A stretch of DNA of 44,267 bases from Candidatus Aminicenantota bacterium (lineage in GTDB: Bacteria > Acidobacteriota > Aminicenantia > Aminicenantales > Aminicenantaceae), in assembly GCA_014727835.1 (NCBI GenBank), contig WJMT01000100.1, positions 1 through 44,267 on the forward strand, read 5' to 3'. Positions 1-9,131 of this stretch are shown in pieces. Below the pieces are notes generated by a model that worked only from the letters and a program-made list of their open reading frames with translations, was not told where the DNA came from and did not search any database. A program made the translations under genes and the position numbers. How positions within the stretch are numbered: the first letter of the stretch is position 1; the number at the start of each line of letters is the position of its first letter.

Positions 1-132
1 GACCAAAACAATAGGGACTCCCCAAAAAATGAGAAAATGGCTGATGATGGCAGCTGCTTCCCCGAGTTTGTCTGCAACTTTGAATTCAAAAGTAGAGAGA
101 AGATTGATGATAATGACCCAGATTTTAATCAT
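1..132 (-). CDS. Partial small membrane protein, runs off the left edge
   Basis: An open frame of 44 codons starts at ATG 132 and is still open at base 1, so only the N-terminus is visible. It begins MIKIWVIIINLL, and a second hydrophobic stretch (SHFLIFWGVPIVLV) follows about 20 residues later, which suggests an integral membrane protein. No family can be named from so short a piece. A 36-codon frame just upstream (139-249) stops 7 bases before this start, which would allow translational coupling. There is no strong Shine-Dalgarno sequence. The frame could be spurious. Confidence 0.35.
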   Translation of the reverse strand, partial: MIKIWVIIINLLSTFEFKVADKLGEAAAIISHFLIFWGVPIVLV

Positions 133-138
133 CACTGT

Positions 139-249
139 TCATCCATTCTTTTTCCCCTGTAAGGCCATCTTCCCTCCTGAATTCTTTATGGACGAGTTTA
201 TAAGAAAGCGATTCCTCCTGTCAATGAATTTCTTGATGTACTCAAACAT
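139..249 (-). CDS. Possible 36-residue basic peptide
   Basis: ATG at 249 opens a 36-codon frame rich in Lys, Arg and Asn (begins MFEYIKKFIDRRNRF). It stops just ahead of the partial membrane-protein frame at 132. A purine-rich stretch (AAGAGAAAG) lies about 5 bases upstream of the ATG and could act as a weak ribosome-binding site. No family is recognised. The only support is position and a plausible start, so this may be chance. Confidence 0.2.
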   Translation of the reverse strand: MFEYIKKFIDRRNRFLINSSIKNSGGKMALQGKKNG

Positions 250-291
250 GTGCTTTCTCTTAGATTATTGTTTTTAAGGGTAATAACAATG

Positions 292-371
292 TTCTAAGGT
301 ACTTTATAGATGAAAGATCTCAAATAATTGTTTATTTATCAATGATTTGCCACAGCCAAGCTGGATAAAAG
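292..371. repeat. 80-bp intergenic repeat, copy A
   Basis: First of three related 80-bp units (others at 838-917 and 40736-40815). All begin TTCTAAG and end in a CAGCCAAG block exactly 61 bases later. Copies A and B share 19 identical bases at their ends (353-371 and 899-917), while the middle has diverged without net insertion or deletion. Similarity to copy C continues a little upstream (GTTTTT some 20 bases before TTCTAAG). A further ATTCTAAGA at 398-406 may begin a partial fourth unit. No coding potential is evident. Confidence 0.65.
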
Positions 372-415
372 ATGACCCAAATCTTAATCATGATGGCATT
401 CTAAGATGGATTCAA

Positions 416-438
416 TGGATGGAAAATGGTGCCATCCA
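416..438. other. Hairpin past the dodecin stop codon
   Basis: TGGATGG (416-422) and CCATCCA (432-438) form a perfect 7-bp stem with a 9-nt loop, 39 bases beyond the dodecin stop on the minus strand. No U-tract follows, so it is at most a weak terminator or an RNA-end stabiliser. Confidence 0.3.
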
Positions 439-476
439 GGTTGTCTTGCCGGGTCCTGCTAAATCAGCTCCTTGGT

Positions 477-683
477 CTATGTTTGATACTTAAAGGAAAC
501 CTTTACTTTTGTTCGAAACGCAGTGACCTTTCCACCTTCGACTTTCATATCAAACTCCACTGCCTCAGCCACTCTCAAATCCTTAAGGCTTTTGGTGGCG
601 GTCTCTACTGCATTTTTCCCCGCTTCTTCCCACGAGTTAGGGCTTGTCCCAACAAGCTCTATCACTTTGTAGGTGCTGTCCAT
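477..683 (-). CDS. Dodecin family flavin-binding protein
   Basis: A 68-residue protein matching dodecin over its full length. It has the N-terminal YKVIELVGTSPNSWEEA strand-helix start, the central LRVAEAVEFDMKVEGGKV strands and the C-terminal FRTKVKVSFKYQ strand. Dodecins are small beta-alpha-beta-beta proteins that form hollow dodecamers and store or buffer flavins such as FMN, riboflavin or lumichrome in the cytoplasm. The length is typical. The start at 683 is fixed by a strong AGGAGG six bases upstream. The gene stands alone between two copies of the 80-bp repeat. A TTGACA with a TATAAG at 15-bp spacing lies upstream on the minus strand (around 731-757). The fold assignment is secure; the exact ligand is not visible from sequence. 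Confidence 0.93.
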   Translation of the reverse strand: MDSTYKVIELVGTSPNSWEEAGKNAVETATKSLKDLRVAEAVEFDMKVEGGKVTAFRTKVKVSFKYQT

Positions 684-837
684 AAATGACCTCCTTGCTT
701 ATAAATTTTTGTTGACAAGTATAGAAAACCTTATATTGCTCTGTCTCATTTGTCAATTTTTATATTACGGATATGATATCTTCACAAACCCAGTCAAGGA
801 TTCTCTTAGAGCTTTGCTTTGGGGACGAAAAACGAGG

Positions 838-917
838 TTCTAAGAGGTATAAAAGAGGCTCTGTTTTGGGTAACTGATTATATATCAATAAGTTGCTGCA
901 GCCAAGCTGGATAAAAG
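838..917. repeat. 80-bp intergenic repeat, copy B, abutting tRNA-His
   Basis: Second copy of the unit described at 292-371. Its last base (917) is immediately next to the 3-prime end of the tRNA-His gene. Copy B shares TTCTAAGAGGT with copy C at its start and 19 terminal bases with copy A. The 29 bases upstream also resemble copy C. The abutment makes the 3-prime end of a tRNA a candidate boundary for the element. Confidence 0.65.
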
Positions 918-992
918 GGTGAGCGAGGGGTCTCGAACCCCCAACCTCCGGATCCACAATCCGGTGCTCTAACCAGTTGAGCTACGCTCACC
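918..992 (-). tRNA. tRNA-His (GTG)
   Basis: The minus strand folds into a full cloverleaf. The acceptor GTGAGCG pairs with CGCTCAC, and an extra 5-prime G (base 992) pairs with C73 (base 918), the G-1:C73 identity element of tRNA-His. The anticodon loop ATTGTGGAT gives GTG, and the T-arm carries GGTTCGAGACC. CCA is not encoded. The 3-prime end abuts repeat copy B. Confidence 0.95.
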
Positions 993-1014
993 ATATGAAT
1001 TCAGGGGACTCAGA

Positions 1015-1043
1015 ATTTTCGCATCAAACGGGGTGTATGTCAA
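1015..1043 (-). promoter_or_regulatory. Probable sigma-70 type promoter of tRNA-His
   Basis: On the minus strand a perfect TTGACA (1038-1043) is followed after 17 bases by GAAAAT (1015-1020), 22 bases before the tRNA 5-prime end. The -35 box is consensus. The -10 box is a poor match, so the assignment rests mainly on position. Confidence 0.4.
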
Positions 1044-1150
1044 GTCTGTCCGGCTTAAGAATGGACCATCAGCACTTTTTTTTTAATGGTTGGCAAATTC
1101 AAAAAAAACATATAAACTGTTACAAAACCTGGCATGGAAAGGGATCAAAC

Positions 1151-2593
1151 ATGAGAATCTTCACCAAAAAGAGAATATGGATCAGCCTTCTCATCATCCT
1201 GTTGGCGGTGCTCGTTTATCTGGGCGTCTCCTATTCTCCCTATCTCCAGCAAGGGCCCATCGGATGCGGCTATAAGGCCAAAATCCTGTGTTCAGGAGTT
1301 TTTGTATCAGAGCGCGATCCTGAGCTTATTATTGAGCAGGACTTATCATTCCATCCTCTGTTCGACCTCATTAAGACCAAAGTTGACTTTGAGAATAAAG
1401 AAGTGACCGCCTCTCTGATAGGATTGGTGAAAGCCAAAGCCATCTATACAGACGAACTGGGAGGCATTCTTCTCAGCGGGGCTGATGAAGAGGCCATTCG
1501 GTCCTGGCCTGTCTCTTCAATTGCCGAACCTCAACCCTCAAATCCGGATCAAATCCTTTGGCCAACCGGTGACCTGATTCCTGAAACCCAACACCTAGAG
1601 GAATGGGACCTTTCTCTTTTAAATAAAGCCCTGGATAAAGCCTTTGAAGAACCCTATCCGGAACATCCCCTAAGAACCCGGGCTGTGGTGGTGGTCTATA
1701 GAGGTGACCTGATTGCTGAACAATATGCTGAAAACATCACCCAAGACACTCCTTTGATTGGATGGTCCATGAGCAAAAGCATCACCAATGCTCTGGTGGG
1801 CCTCAGAGTCAAAGATGGAAAACTGGACGTCCATGAGCCGGCCCCGGTTCCGGAATGGCAGGACCGAGGGGATCCGCGCAGCGATATCACTTTAAATCAT
1901 CTTCTCACAATGAGCAGCGGACTTGAATTTCAGGAGACCTATGAATCCGACCCCATATCAGATGTGAACATCATGCTGTTCACTAAACAGGATATGGGTG
2001 CGTTTGCAGCCAGTTTTCTTTTGGAAGCCAAAATAGGAGACAAATTCAACTATTCCAGCGGCACGGCAAACATTATATCACGCATCATCCGGCATTCATT
2101 CGACCGATATGAAGAGTATCTCGCCTTCCCCCGAAAAGAACTCTTCAACAAAATCGGGATGCGGAGCGCGGTTCTGGAACCGGATGCTTCAGGAACTTTT
2201 ATGGGATCTTCCAGTTGTTATGCCACTGCCAGGGATTGGGCTCGGTTCGGCCTGTTCTATCTGCAGAACGGCGTTTGGGACGGAGAACAGGTCCTTCCTG
2301 AGGGATGGGTGGAATACACCACCACACCAACACCGGCTTCAATAAAAAGACAATACGGAGCTTTGTTCTGGCTGAATACGGGAAATGAAAAAAATCCCAG
2401 GAAACGAAGATATCCTCAACTTCCCAGAGATGCGTTCTTCTGCCTAGGTCACAATGATCAGTCTGTGACCATCATCCCTTCCAAACATCTGGTGGTGGTG
2501 CGGTTGGGCATGACCACAAACGGGGGATGGGATATGGAGGATTTTATAGCAGATATCCTTGATTCTATGAAAGTTCACTCGCAACCACAATGA
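1151..2593 (+). CDS. Serine hydrolase of the beta-lactamase/NylB-like superfamily
   Basis: A 480-residue protein. The open frame extends upstream into the tRNA, but ATG 1151 is the right start: AAAGGGA lies 8 bases upstream and a membrane anchor follows (residues about 8-27, WISLLIILLAVLVYLGVSY). The C-terminal two thirds are a PF00144-type serine hydrolase. The SxxK motif is at Ser206-Met-Ser-Lys209, the YxN-type motif is YSS (301-303), and a third motif GHNDQ lies near 433. This arrangement resembles 6-aminohexanoate-dimer hydrolase (NylB) and EstB-type esterases more than true beta-lactamases. The enzyme is probably anchored facing the periplasm and hydrolyses an ester, amide or small peptide; the substrate is unknown. 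It is monocistronic, with 175 bases before the RND operon. Confidence 0.85.
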   Translation: MRIFTKKRIWISLLIILLAVLVYLGVSYSPYLQQGPIGCGYKAKILCSGVFVSERDPELIIEQDLSFHPLFDLIKTKVDFENKEVTASLIGLVKAKAIYTDELGGILLSGADEEAIRSWPVSSIAEPQPSNPDQILWPTGDLIPETQHLEEWDLSLLNKALDKAFEEPYPEHPLRTRAVVVVYRGDLIAEQYAENITQDTPLIGWSMSKSITNALVGLRVKDGKLDVHEPAPVPEWQDRGDPRSDITLNHLLTMSSGLEFQETYESDPISDVNIMLFTKQDMGAFAASFLLEAKIGDKFNYSSGTANIISRIIRHSFDRYEEYLAFPRKELFNKIGMRSAVLEPDASGTFMGSSSCYATARDWARFGLFYLQNGVWDGEQVLPEGWVEYTTTPTPASIKRQYGALFWLNTGNEKNPRKRRYPQLPRDAFFCLGHNDQSVTIIPSKHLVVVRLGMTTNGGWDMEDFIADILDSMKVHSQPQ

Positions 2594-2685
2594 AGAAAGA
2601 TGTGCCACAGGAGTGAGAAGAAACATTAACGAATTCCGTCTTTTTACGTAATATAAATAGAGTATGCATCTCCTTGTACAATGGT

Positions 2686-2713
2686 TTGATTTTTGTGTTT
2701 TTTTTTGTAAGAT
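2686..2713 (+). promoter_or_regulatory. Candidate promoter of the RND efflux operon
   Basis: TTGATT (2686-2691) and TAAGAT (2708-2713) are spaced by 16 bases with a T-rich spacer, about 55 bases upstream of the first RND start. This is the best -35/-10 pair in the gap. It is a motif match only. Confidence 0.35.
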
Positions 2714-2768
2714 AGTAACGATTGTTAAGGGGGAGACGTTATTATTATAAAGGTTTGACCAAAAAACA

Positions 2769-5700
2769 ATGAAAATATCCAAACTAACCATCAACCGGCC
2801 TGTAACCACCTTTATGTTTTTCCTGGCCATTGTGCTCCTGGGATTTGTCTCCTTAAGGGAGTTGAGTGTGGACCTCCTTCCGAATATCAGCTACCCAAAA
2901 TTATCCGTATCTGCGCGCTATCCGGGTGTGGCTCCGGAGGAAGTGGAAACCCTTCTCACTCAGAGACTCGAATCTGCAGTGATGCGGATTCCCGGACTGA
3001 GACGTGTGGAAACCGTTTCTGAAGAAGGAGGAGTCTACATGACTCTTGAGTTTTCCTGGGGTACAGACATGGATTTTGCCATGCTTCACACCAGGGAAAA
3101 GCTGGACAGTGCCCAGCTGCCTGACGAGGTGGAAGATCCCACCATCATCCCTTTGGACCCTCAGAGCAAACCCATTATGGTGCTTTCTGTCTCAGGGGAC
3201 CGTTCTCTTCTGGAACTCAAGGAGTTCTCTGAGGAATTGATCAAGCCCCGATTGGAACAGATCGAGGGCATTGGTTCCGCGGAAATCGCCGGAGGAGTGG
3301 AACGGGAGATCCACATTGAAATCGATCCAGACCTCATGGTTCTTTACGGTCTGGATATCCAATCCGTATCCAACCGCATCCAAAAATTCAACAGCAATCT
3401 TCAGGGAGGCACGATACGGAAAGGAAGGTTCAAATATGCCTTGAGGATCATCGGTGAATTTGAAGAGATCGATGAGATCGGAGAGGTCAGTTTGAAAACC
3501 ACCAAAGAAAAAGGAGTGGTTCGGGTCAAAGATGTGGCTCAGATCAGTGACTCCATCAAAGAACGGGAAGGGATCACCCGGCTCAATGGACAAGAAAGTA
3601 TCGGCATTTTGATCCGAAAAGAAGCTGGGTCCAACACTGTGGAGGTCACTCAAGAAGCCCGAGAAGTGATTGAAGAGATCAAGCGCCGGAATGAGCAGAT
3701 CGACATCTTGCTGGTCTCGGAACAAGCTCAATACATAGAAAACGCCATATCATCTGTGCTCAATTCCATCATCTATGGTGCAGTTCTGGCTTTCCTTGTG
3801 CTGGTGGTGTTTCTTCAGGATGTGAAAACCCCTCTCATCATTGCCTCAGCCATTCCCATTGCCATTATTGCCACTTTCAATCTTCTCTTTTTCATGGACA
3901 TCACTTTGAACATCATGTCCCTGGGGGGGCTGGCCTTGGGAGTGGGAATGTTGGTGGACAATTCTATTGTGGTCTCAGAAAGTGTGTTCCGGCACCAAAG
4001 CCAATCGAAAAACCTGAGTAAAGCAGCTTATATCGGAACCAAAGAAGTGGGAATGGCGGTCACAGCTTCCACATTCACCACCATATCCGTTTTTCTCCCC
4101 GTGATCTATGTGCACGGAGTGGCCGGCCAGCTGTTTAAGGACCAGGCATTGACTGTGACTTTTGCTCTCCTCTCTTCTCTCATCGTATCCCTGACCCTGC
4201 TGCCCATGCTGGCATCCAGACGGTTTGATATAAAGGTCCCGGAGTCGGAAAAACCTGCTGCCCAAAAACCCAAAACATCCCCTCCCCAAAAAAAGAAATC
4301 ATTCAAACAGATTGTGTCTCTTCCTTTCAAAGGACTGCAAAAAGGGCTCTATCTGATCATCAAATTCATTTTTCTGTCCCTGAATTTCGTTTTCAGTTTT
4401 CTTGTCCAGCTGTTTGTGTTGATCGTTCACTACATCTTGATTCCATTCAAACCCATGGCCCGGTTTGTGTTCCGGGCTTTTAACCAAGTCTACAGCCGGT
4501 TTTCCACCTTTTATCACCGCTTTCTGATTTGGGCTCTGGACCATAAAGGCAGAGTTCTTCTCGCTTCCATGGGTTTTCTGTTGGTCACTTTTCTTGTGGC
4601 CACTCAGATCCCTCAGGAATTGATGCCCAAGCCTGAGACCACTTCATTTGACCTTCACTTGACCACTCCCATTGATTACTCATTAGAGCAGACCTCAGAA
4701 CTCACCGGTTCCATTGAACAATGGCTGAACAAAAGAGATGATGTAACCAACACGTTCTCCCAGATCGGAATTGTCAGCGGTATGGAAAGTCTGAACCCTG
4801 AAGTGTCTCTCAATTCTGTACAGGTCCGCATTCAAACCCAATCTCCAGACAAAATGGAGAAAATCATACAGAGCCTGAGGACTTTACTGGGCAACTATCC
4901 GGACCTTCAGTTTTCCATTGTCAAAGAGCAGTCCACCATCGGTCAGTTTTTGGCCTTCACCACTGCGGAAGTGGGGCTCAAAATCAAGGGAGAAGATTTG
5001 AATGTGCTCAAAGACATCGCAGAACAGTTGGTTGACAAACTGGACAATATCCATGAAATCACAGATGTGACCACCAATATCGGTGAAGGAAAACCGGAAT
5101 TTTTAGTTCAGATCAAAAAGAAGGCTTTGGATAAATACAGCATCACTCCACAGGATATCGGAGACTTTCTGGTGAATGCGGTCCGCGGAGTTGTGGACAC
5201 TCAGTTTAAGGAACTGGAAAAGAAATTCGACATCCGGGTGCGTTTTCAGGACCAAACCAGAGAAAACATCGAAGCGCTTTTAGATGAGCAATTCCCCTAT
5301 GCCGGAGGGACCATACCTCTTAGAGAAGTGGTGTCTTATCAGCTATCCCAAGGGCCCAAAGAAATCAGGAGAGAAAACCAGGAAAGAGAGATTCTGGTGA
5401 CCGCCAATGTGCGAAATATCAAAGTCAGCCAGGCAGTCCCTCTCATTGAACAGAAAGTGGAAGAGCTGTCCCTTCCAAAAAACTACCGGATCCTTTTCAG
5501 CGGAGAACAGGAGGAAATGCAAAAGTCATTCCGCAGCCTGGCTTTTGCCTTTCTTCTGGCTGTGTTCCTGGTTTATATGATCATGGCTGCCCAGTTTGAA
5601 TCCCTGCTGCATCCGTTTCTCATCCTGTTCACACTTCCTATGGGCCTGACAGGAGCTGTGTGGGCGCTTTTCATAACCGGGCAGACCATCAATGTGATAT

Positions 5701-6035
5701 CAATCATCGGGATAGTGGTTCTGGCAGGGATTGTGGTCAATGATGCTATCGTGAAAATAGACTACACCAACCAGCTGCGCAAAAAAGGAATGGAAGCCAG
5801 AGAGTCCATTATAGAAGCCAGCCGGGTGAGACTGCGTCCCATCATGATGACCACGGTCACCACTGCATTCGGCCTTTTCCCCATGTCCCTGGGGCTGGGA
5901 AGAGGTTCAGAGCTTCAACAGCCCCTGGCGATTACTGTGATCGGGGGCCTGATCCTGGCTACCTTTTTGACATTGATCTTGATTCCCTTAGCCTATGAGA
6001 TAGCAGAAAACACAAAATCAGGAACCAAATCATGA
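2769..6035 (+). CDS. RND efflux transporter permease (AcrB/HAE1 family), first of a pair
   Basis: A 1088-residue inner-membrane RND pump. It shows the family's N-terminal MKISKLTINRPVTTFMFF helix, the porter start YPGVAPEEVETLLT, the TM4 motif GGLALGVGMLVDNSIVV (about residues 387-403) with the proton-relay Asp, and a second-half membrane domain with GIVVNDAIVKIDY near 990-1000. Such pumps use the proton gradient to expel drugs, lipids or other small molecules through an adaptor and an outer-membrane channel. The linker between TM6 and TM7 is unusually long (about residues 487-590): a Lys/Pro-rich stretch, then about 35 strongly hydrophobic residues. Its stop overlaps the next permease start by 4 bases (ATGA), so the two are translationally coupled. 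The substrate cannot be read from sequence. Confidence 0.93.
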   Translation: MKISKLTINRPVTTFMFFLAIVLLGFVSLRELSVDLLPNISYPKLSVSARYPGVAPEEVETLLTQRLESAVMRIPGLRRVETVSEEGGVYMTLEFSWGTDMDFAMLHTREKLDSAQLPDEVEDPTIIPLDPQSKPIMVLSVSGDRSLLELKEFSEELIKPRLEQIEGIGSAEIAGGVEREIHIEIDPDLMVLYGLDIQSVSNRIQKFNSNLQGGTIRKGRFKYALRIIGEFEEIDEIGEVSLKTTKEKGVVRVKDVAQISDSIKEREGITRLNGQESIGILIRKEAGSNTVEVTQEAREVIEEIKRRNEQIDILLVSEQAQYIENAISSVLNSIIYGAVLAFLVLVVFLQDVKTPLIIASAIPIAIIATFNLLFFMDITLNIMSLGGLALGVGMLVDNSIVVSESVFRHQSQSKNLSKAAYIGTKEVGMAVTASTFTTISVFLPVIYVHGVAGQLFKDQALTVTFALLSSLIVSLTLLPMLASRRFDIKVPESEKPAAQKPKTSPPQKKKSFKQIVSLPFKGLQKGLYLIIKFIFLSLNFVFSFLVQLFVLIVHYILIPFKPMARFVFRAFNQVYSRFSTFYHRFLIWALDHKGRVLLASMGFLLVTFLVATQIPQELMPKPETTSFDLHLTTPIDYSLEQTSELTGSIEQWLNKRDDVTNTFSQIGIVSGMESLNPEVSLNSVQVRIQTQSPDKMEKIIQSLRTLLGNYPDLQFSIVKEQSTIGQFLAFTTAEVGLKIKGEDLNVLKDIAEQLVDKLDNIHEITDVTTNIGEGKPEFLVQIKKKALDKYSITPQDIGDFLVNAVRGVVDTQFKELEKKFDIRVRFQDQTRENIEALLDEQFPYAGGTIPLREVVSYQLSQGPKEIRRENQEREILVTANVRNIKVSQAVPLIEQKVEELSLPKNYRILFSGEQEEMQKSFRSLAFAFLLAVFLVYMIMAAQFESLLHPFLILFTLPMGLTGAVWALFITGQTINVISIIGIVVLAGIVVNDAIVKIDYTNQLRKKGMEARESIIEASRVRLRPIMMTTVTTAFGLFPMSLGLGRGSELQQPLAITVIGGLILATFLTLILIPLAYEIAENTKSGTKS

Positions 6036-9000
6036 AGGTCTTTATAGAACGCCCCATTGCCACAGCCATGCTCTTTTTGGCTCTTCTGATGCTGGGGATT
6101 TACTCCTATCTCAATATTCCCATTGAACTGGCACCCAAGGAAGAATACCCTGAACTCAACATCATCACTTCCTGGCCCGGAGTTCCTCCCGAGATCATAC
6201 AAACACAGATCTCTTCCTATATCGAGGAAAAAGCTTCCACGGTCAAAGGAGTCCGAAAAATTGAGTCTTCATCAGGAAACGGACGGTCCGTGGTCACCCT
6301 GGAATTTGATCCCAAAGTCAATATGGAATTCGCTCATCTGTCTTTAACCGAAAAGATCGCTGAGATCGAAGAAGAACTTCCGGAACACGTCAAGCCCCGA
6401 ATCGAGCCCTTTGTTCCCGAAGAATTTCAAGTGGAGCCGTTTCTCAAATACACCATATCCGGAGATTATTCCCTTCATCAGCTTCGCAAGATGGTGAAAG
6501 AAAAGATAGAGATGAAAATCGGCTCGGTCAAGGGAATCTCCAGTGTCTCTGTGACCGGAGGAGCAGAGCCGGAAATCGGGATCACTCTGATTGAAGACCA
6601 ACTCAAAGCTCTCAACATCCCTCCTTTTCTGGTCAGCTACCGGATCCAGCAGAGGATCCGGACATATCCGGCAGGGAAAATTGAAAAAGGGTCCCAAGAA
6701 TTTTTGTTTAAAGTGTCAGACCCCATCACTGACATCCATGACCTGGGAGAGACCATCATCACCCGTTCCGGAGAAAATATCATTCGGCTCAAAGACATCG
6801 CAGAGATCAATCCCACCTACGGGGAAATCCGTTACATCAACCGGATCAACGGCCAGCCCACTATCACTTTGACCATCCATAAGGAAAAAGGGACCAGCAC
6901 CTTAAAGCTGGTCCACAAAGTCAAAAACAAACTCCAAGAGCTGAAAAAAGAGCTCCCTTCTGACCTGGTGTTTCGAACACTCAATGATGAAAGTGAAGAA
7001 ATCCAGGAAAACCTGAGAGATCTTTACATTGTAGTGGCCATTATCATCACTGTTATTTTCATTCTGGTTTTTCTGGTGCTTAGAAATTTCAAACCCTCTC
7101 TTCTGGTCATCTCATCGGTAGTGTTTTCCATTCTCATCACCTTTAATTTGATCTATCTGTTCGATATTTCACTCAACATGTTGACCCTGGGAGGACTGGC
7201 TCTGGGAATCGGGCTTTTTGTGGACAACTCCATTGTGGTGTTTGAAAACATCCTGAGAAAAAGAGAACAGGGCTTATCAAAAAAAGAAGCAGCTGTATCT
7301 GGCTCCAAAGAAGTGTTTCTCCCGGTTCTGGCAGCGACTCTGACCACCATGAGCGTGTTTTTCGCGTTTGCTTATTTTCAAGGACGCCTGAAAATCTACT
7401 ACTTACCTCTTGCTATTGTGATGACCTCAGCTCTGGCCACTTCCCTTTTGGTCTCGTTTTCTCTGATTCCCGCACTCAGCCCCCGGCTTCTGAAAAGAGG
7501 AAAAAAACAAAAACCAAAGAAATCAAAAAAGACCTGTGATAAAATATTCCGCTTTTTGATCCGGCATCCGCTGGAAGTCATCCTGGTTCTGGCTGCCATA
7601 TTTTACGGGACTTACAAATGGTTCCGGTCTGAAGTCACCATAGGGGAATGGATGTCCTGGTACTCCAAACAGCGCCTTTACGTGAGTATCACCATGCCAG
7701 CGGGCACAGATATTGAACAGACCGATGAGGTGGTGAAAAGCTTTGAACAGAAAATACTGACTAAAAATTATGAAAAAAAAGCAGACACCACACTCACCCC
7801 GGAGCATGCCCAAATCCTCATCTCTTTTCCCCTGGAGATCGAAACCTCTTACCGCCCCTATGTGCTGAAAGAAGAATTGATCCAGCACGCCACCAACTAT
7901 GCGGGCGTGGGAATCGGAATTTACGGATTCGATCCTCAGAGCTATCACACCAGTGTGAGCAGCTACTCTTATCTGGGCTCAAGGATTAAATTTTTTGGCT
8001 ACAATCTGAAAAAGCTAAACAACATCACTCTGAATTTAGAGAGAATGCTGAAAAAGAACCCCCGGATCAAAGACACTCAAATATCCTCTTCCAGATGGGG
8101 ATGGCGCCTGGAATCCTTTGAATACATCCTAAAAATCTCCAAAGATAAGATAAAAAAATACAATGTGGATCCGGAATATCTTTACTTCCACATCCGTTCT
8201 TTGATCCAGGGAAGAGTGGGAACAGTTCCCAAAGCCAAAATCAGCGGCCAGGAAATGGACATCTCCATCAAATTCCCCCAATCCCGTTCCATAGAGCTCA
8301 AAGACCTTCAAGATATGATGTTCCGCACTCAAGAAGGGGAATTCTTCCGGCTGGGCGATATCACTGAGGTTGAAGAACGTCCCATTACCGGTTCCATAGA
8401 CAGAGAAGACCAGCAGTTTCAACAGACTCTGGCCTGGGAATTCAGAGGACCTTACAAAGCCGCAGAAAATTACAGGGAAAGTGTTTTCAATAACCTGTCC
8501 CTTCCCCCCGGCTTTTCCGCCACCTTGGAAGGGACGCGCTGGATGACAGAAGAAGAAAAAGGGCAGATCACTTTTGCCATCATATTCTCCATCATCATCA
8601 TCTTCATGATCCTCTCCTCTCTTTATGAGTCTCTGATCCAGCCCTTTTTCATCCTTCTGGCCGTCCCTCTGGCGCTGATCGGCGTGTTTGTGGCGTTTAT
8701 TGTGGCTGACTTTGCTTTTGATTCAGCCGCTTATGTGGGAGTGATCCTACTGGGAGGAATTGTGGTGAACAATTCCATCCTCCTAGTCGACCACATCAAC
8801 CTGAAAAGGAAAAAAGGGCTTCCTCTTTTGGAGGCAGTCCTGCAAGGAACCAGAGAACGGATCAGGCCGATCTTTCTGACCACCAGCACCACTGTGCTGG
8901 GAATGCTTCCGATGATCTTGATCCAGGTGGAAGTGGGAAGGACAAAGATCTGGTCCACTCTGGCTCTCTCTGCCGTGGGAGGCCTGATCAGCTCCACCCT

Positions 9001-9106
9001 TTTTATTCTCATCGCCATTCCGGTTTTTTATTATTATGGAGATCATATCAAAACCTGGATCAAACAGAAATCCATGGAAATCAAAGAAGCCTGGAGGCAG
9101 TTTTGA
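6032..9106 (+). CDS. RND efflux transporter permease (AcrB/HAE1 family), second of a pair
   Basis: A 1024-residue RND permease that differs from its upstream neighbour. It starts MKVFIERPIATAMLFLALL, has PGVPPEIIQTQISSYIEEKA at the porter start, GGLALGIGLFVDNSIVVFEN in TM4 (about 387-406) and GGIVVNNSILLVDHIN in the second half (about 908-923). Its TM6-TM7 linker is short and Lys-rich (GKKQKPKKSKK), unlike the first permease. Two adjacent, non-identical permeases followed by one adaptor recall MdtBC-type heteromeric pumps. That they assemble together here is inference from coupling and synteny. The periplasmic half around residues 540-740 looks more diverged than the membrane parts. Confidence 0.92.
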   Translation: MKVFIERPIATAMLFLALLMLGIYSYLNIPIELAPKEEYPELNIITSWPGVPPEIIQTQISSYIEEKASTVKGVRKIESSSGNGRSVVTLEFDPKVNMEFAHLSLTEKIAEIEEELPEHVKPRIEPFVPEEFQVEPFLKYTISGDYSLHQLRKMVKEKIEMKIGSVKGISSVSVTGGAEPEIGITLIEDQLKALNIPPFLVSYRIQQRIRTYPAGKIEKGSQEFLFKVSDPITDIHDLGETIITRSGENIIRLKDIAEINPTYGEIRYINRINGQPTITLTIHKEKGTSTLKLVHKVKNKLQELKKELPSDLVFRTLNDESEEIQENLRDLYIVVAIIITVIFILVFLVLRNFKPSLLVISSVVFSILITFNLIYLFDISLNMLTLGGLALGIGLFVDNSIVVFENILRKREQGLSKKEAAVSGSKEVFLPVLAATLTTMSVFFAFAYFQGRLKIYYLPLAIVMTSALATSLLVSFSLIPALSPRLLKRGKKQKPKKSKKTCDKIFRFLIRHPLEVILVLAAIFYGTYKWFRSEVTIGEWMSWYSKQRLYVSITMPAGTDIEQTDEVVKSFEQKILTKNYEKKADTTLTPEHAQILISFPLEIETSYRPYVLKEELIQHATNYAGVGIGIYGFDPQSYHTSVSSYSYLGSRIKFFGYNLKKLNNITLNLERMLKKNPRIKDTQISSSRWGWRLESFEYILKISKDKIKKYNVDPEYLYFHIRSLIQGRVGTVPKAKISGQEMDISIKFPQSRSIELKDLQDMMFRTQEGEFFRLGDITEVEERPITGSIDREDQQFQQTLAWEFRGPYKAAENYRESVFNNLSLPPGFSATLEGTRWMTEEEKGQITFAIIFSIIIIFMILSSLYESLIQPFFILLAVPLALIGVFVAFIVADFAFDSAAYVGVILLGGIVVNNSILLVDHINLKRKKGLPLLEAVLQGTRERIRPIFLTTSTTVLGMLPMILIQVEVGRTKIWSTLALSAVGGLISSTLFILIAIPVFYYYGDHIKTWIKQKSMEIKEAWRQF

Positions 9107-9131
9107 ATCCAAGCCCCAAAAGGAGTGAATT

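Noticed and set aside
760..957. 65-codon minus-strand open frame over repeat B and tRNA-His
   Set aside because: It overlaps the tRNA and the repeat, has no ribosome site and no family-like sequence.
977..1150. Upstream extension of the serine hydrolase to 977
   Set aside because: It would start inside tRNA-His; a ribosome site and the membrane anchor support ATG 1151.
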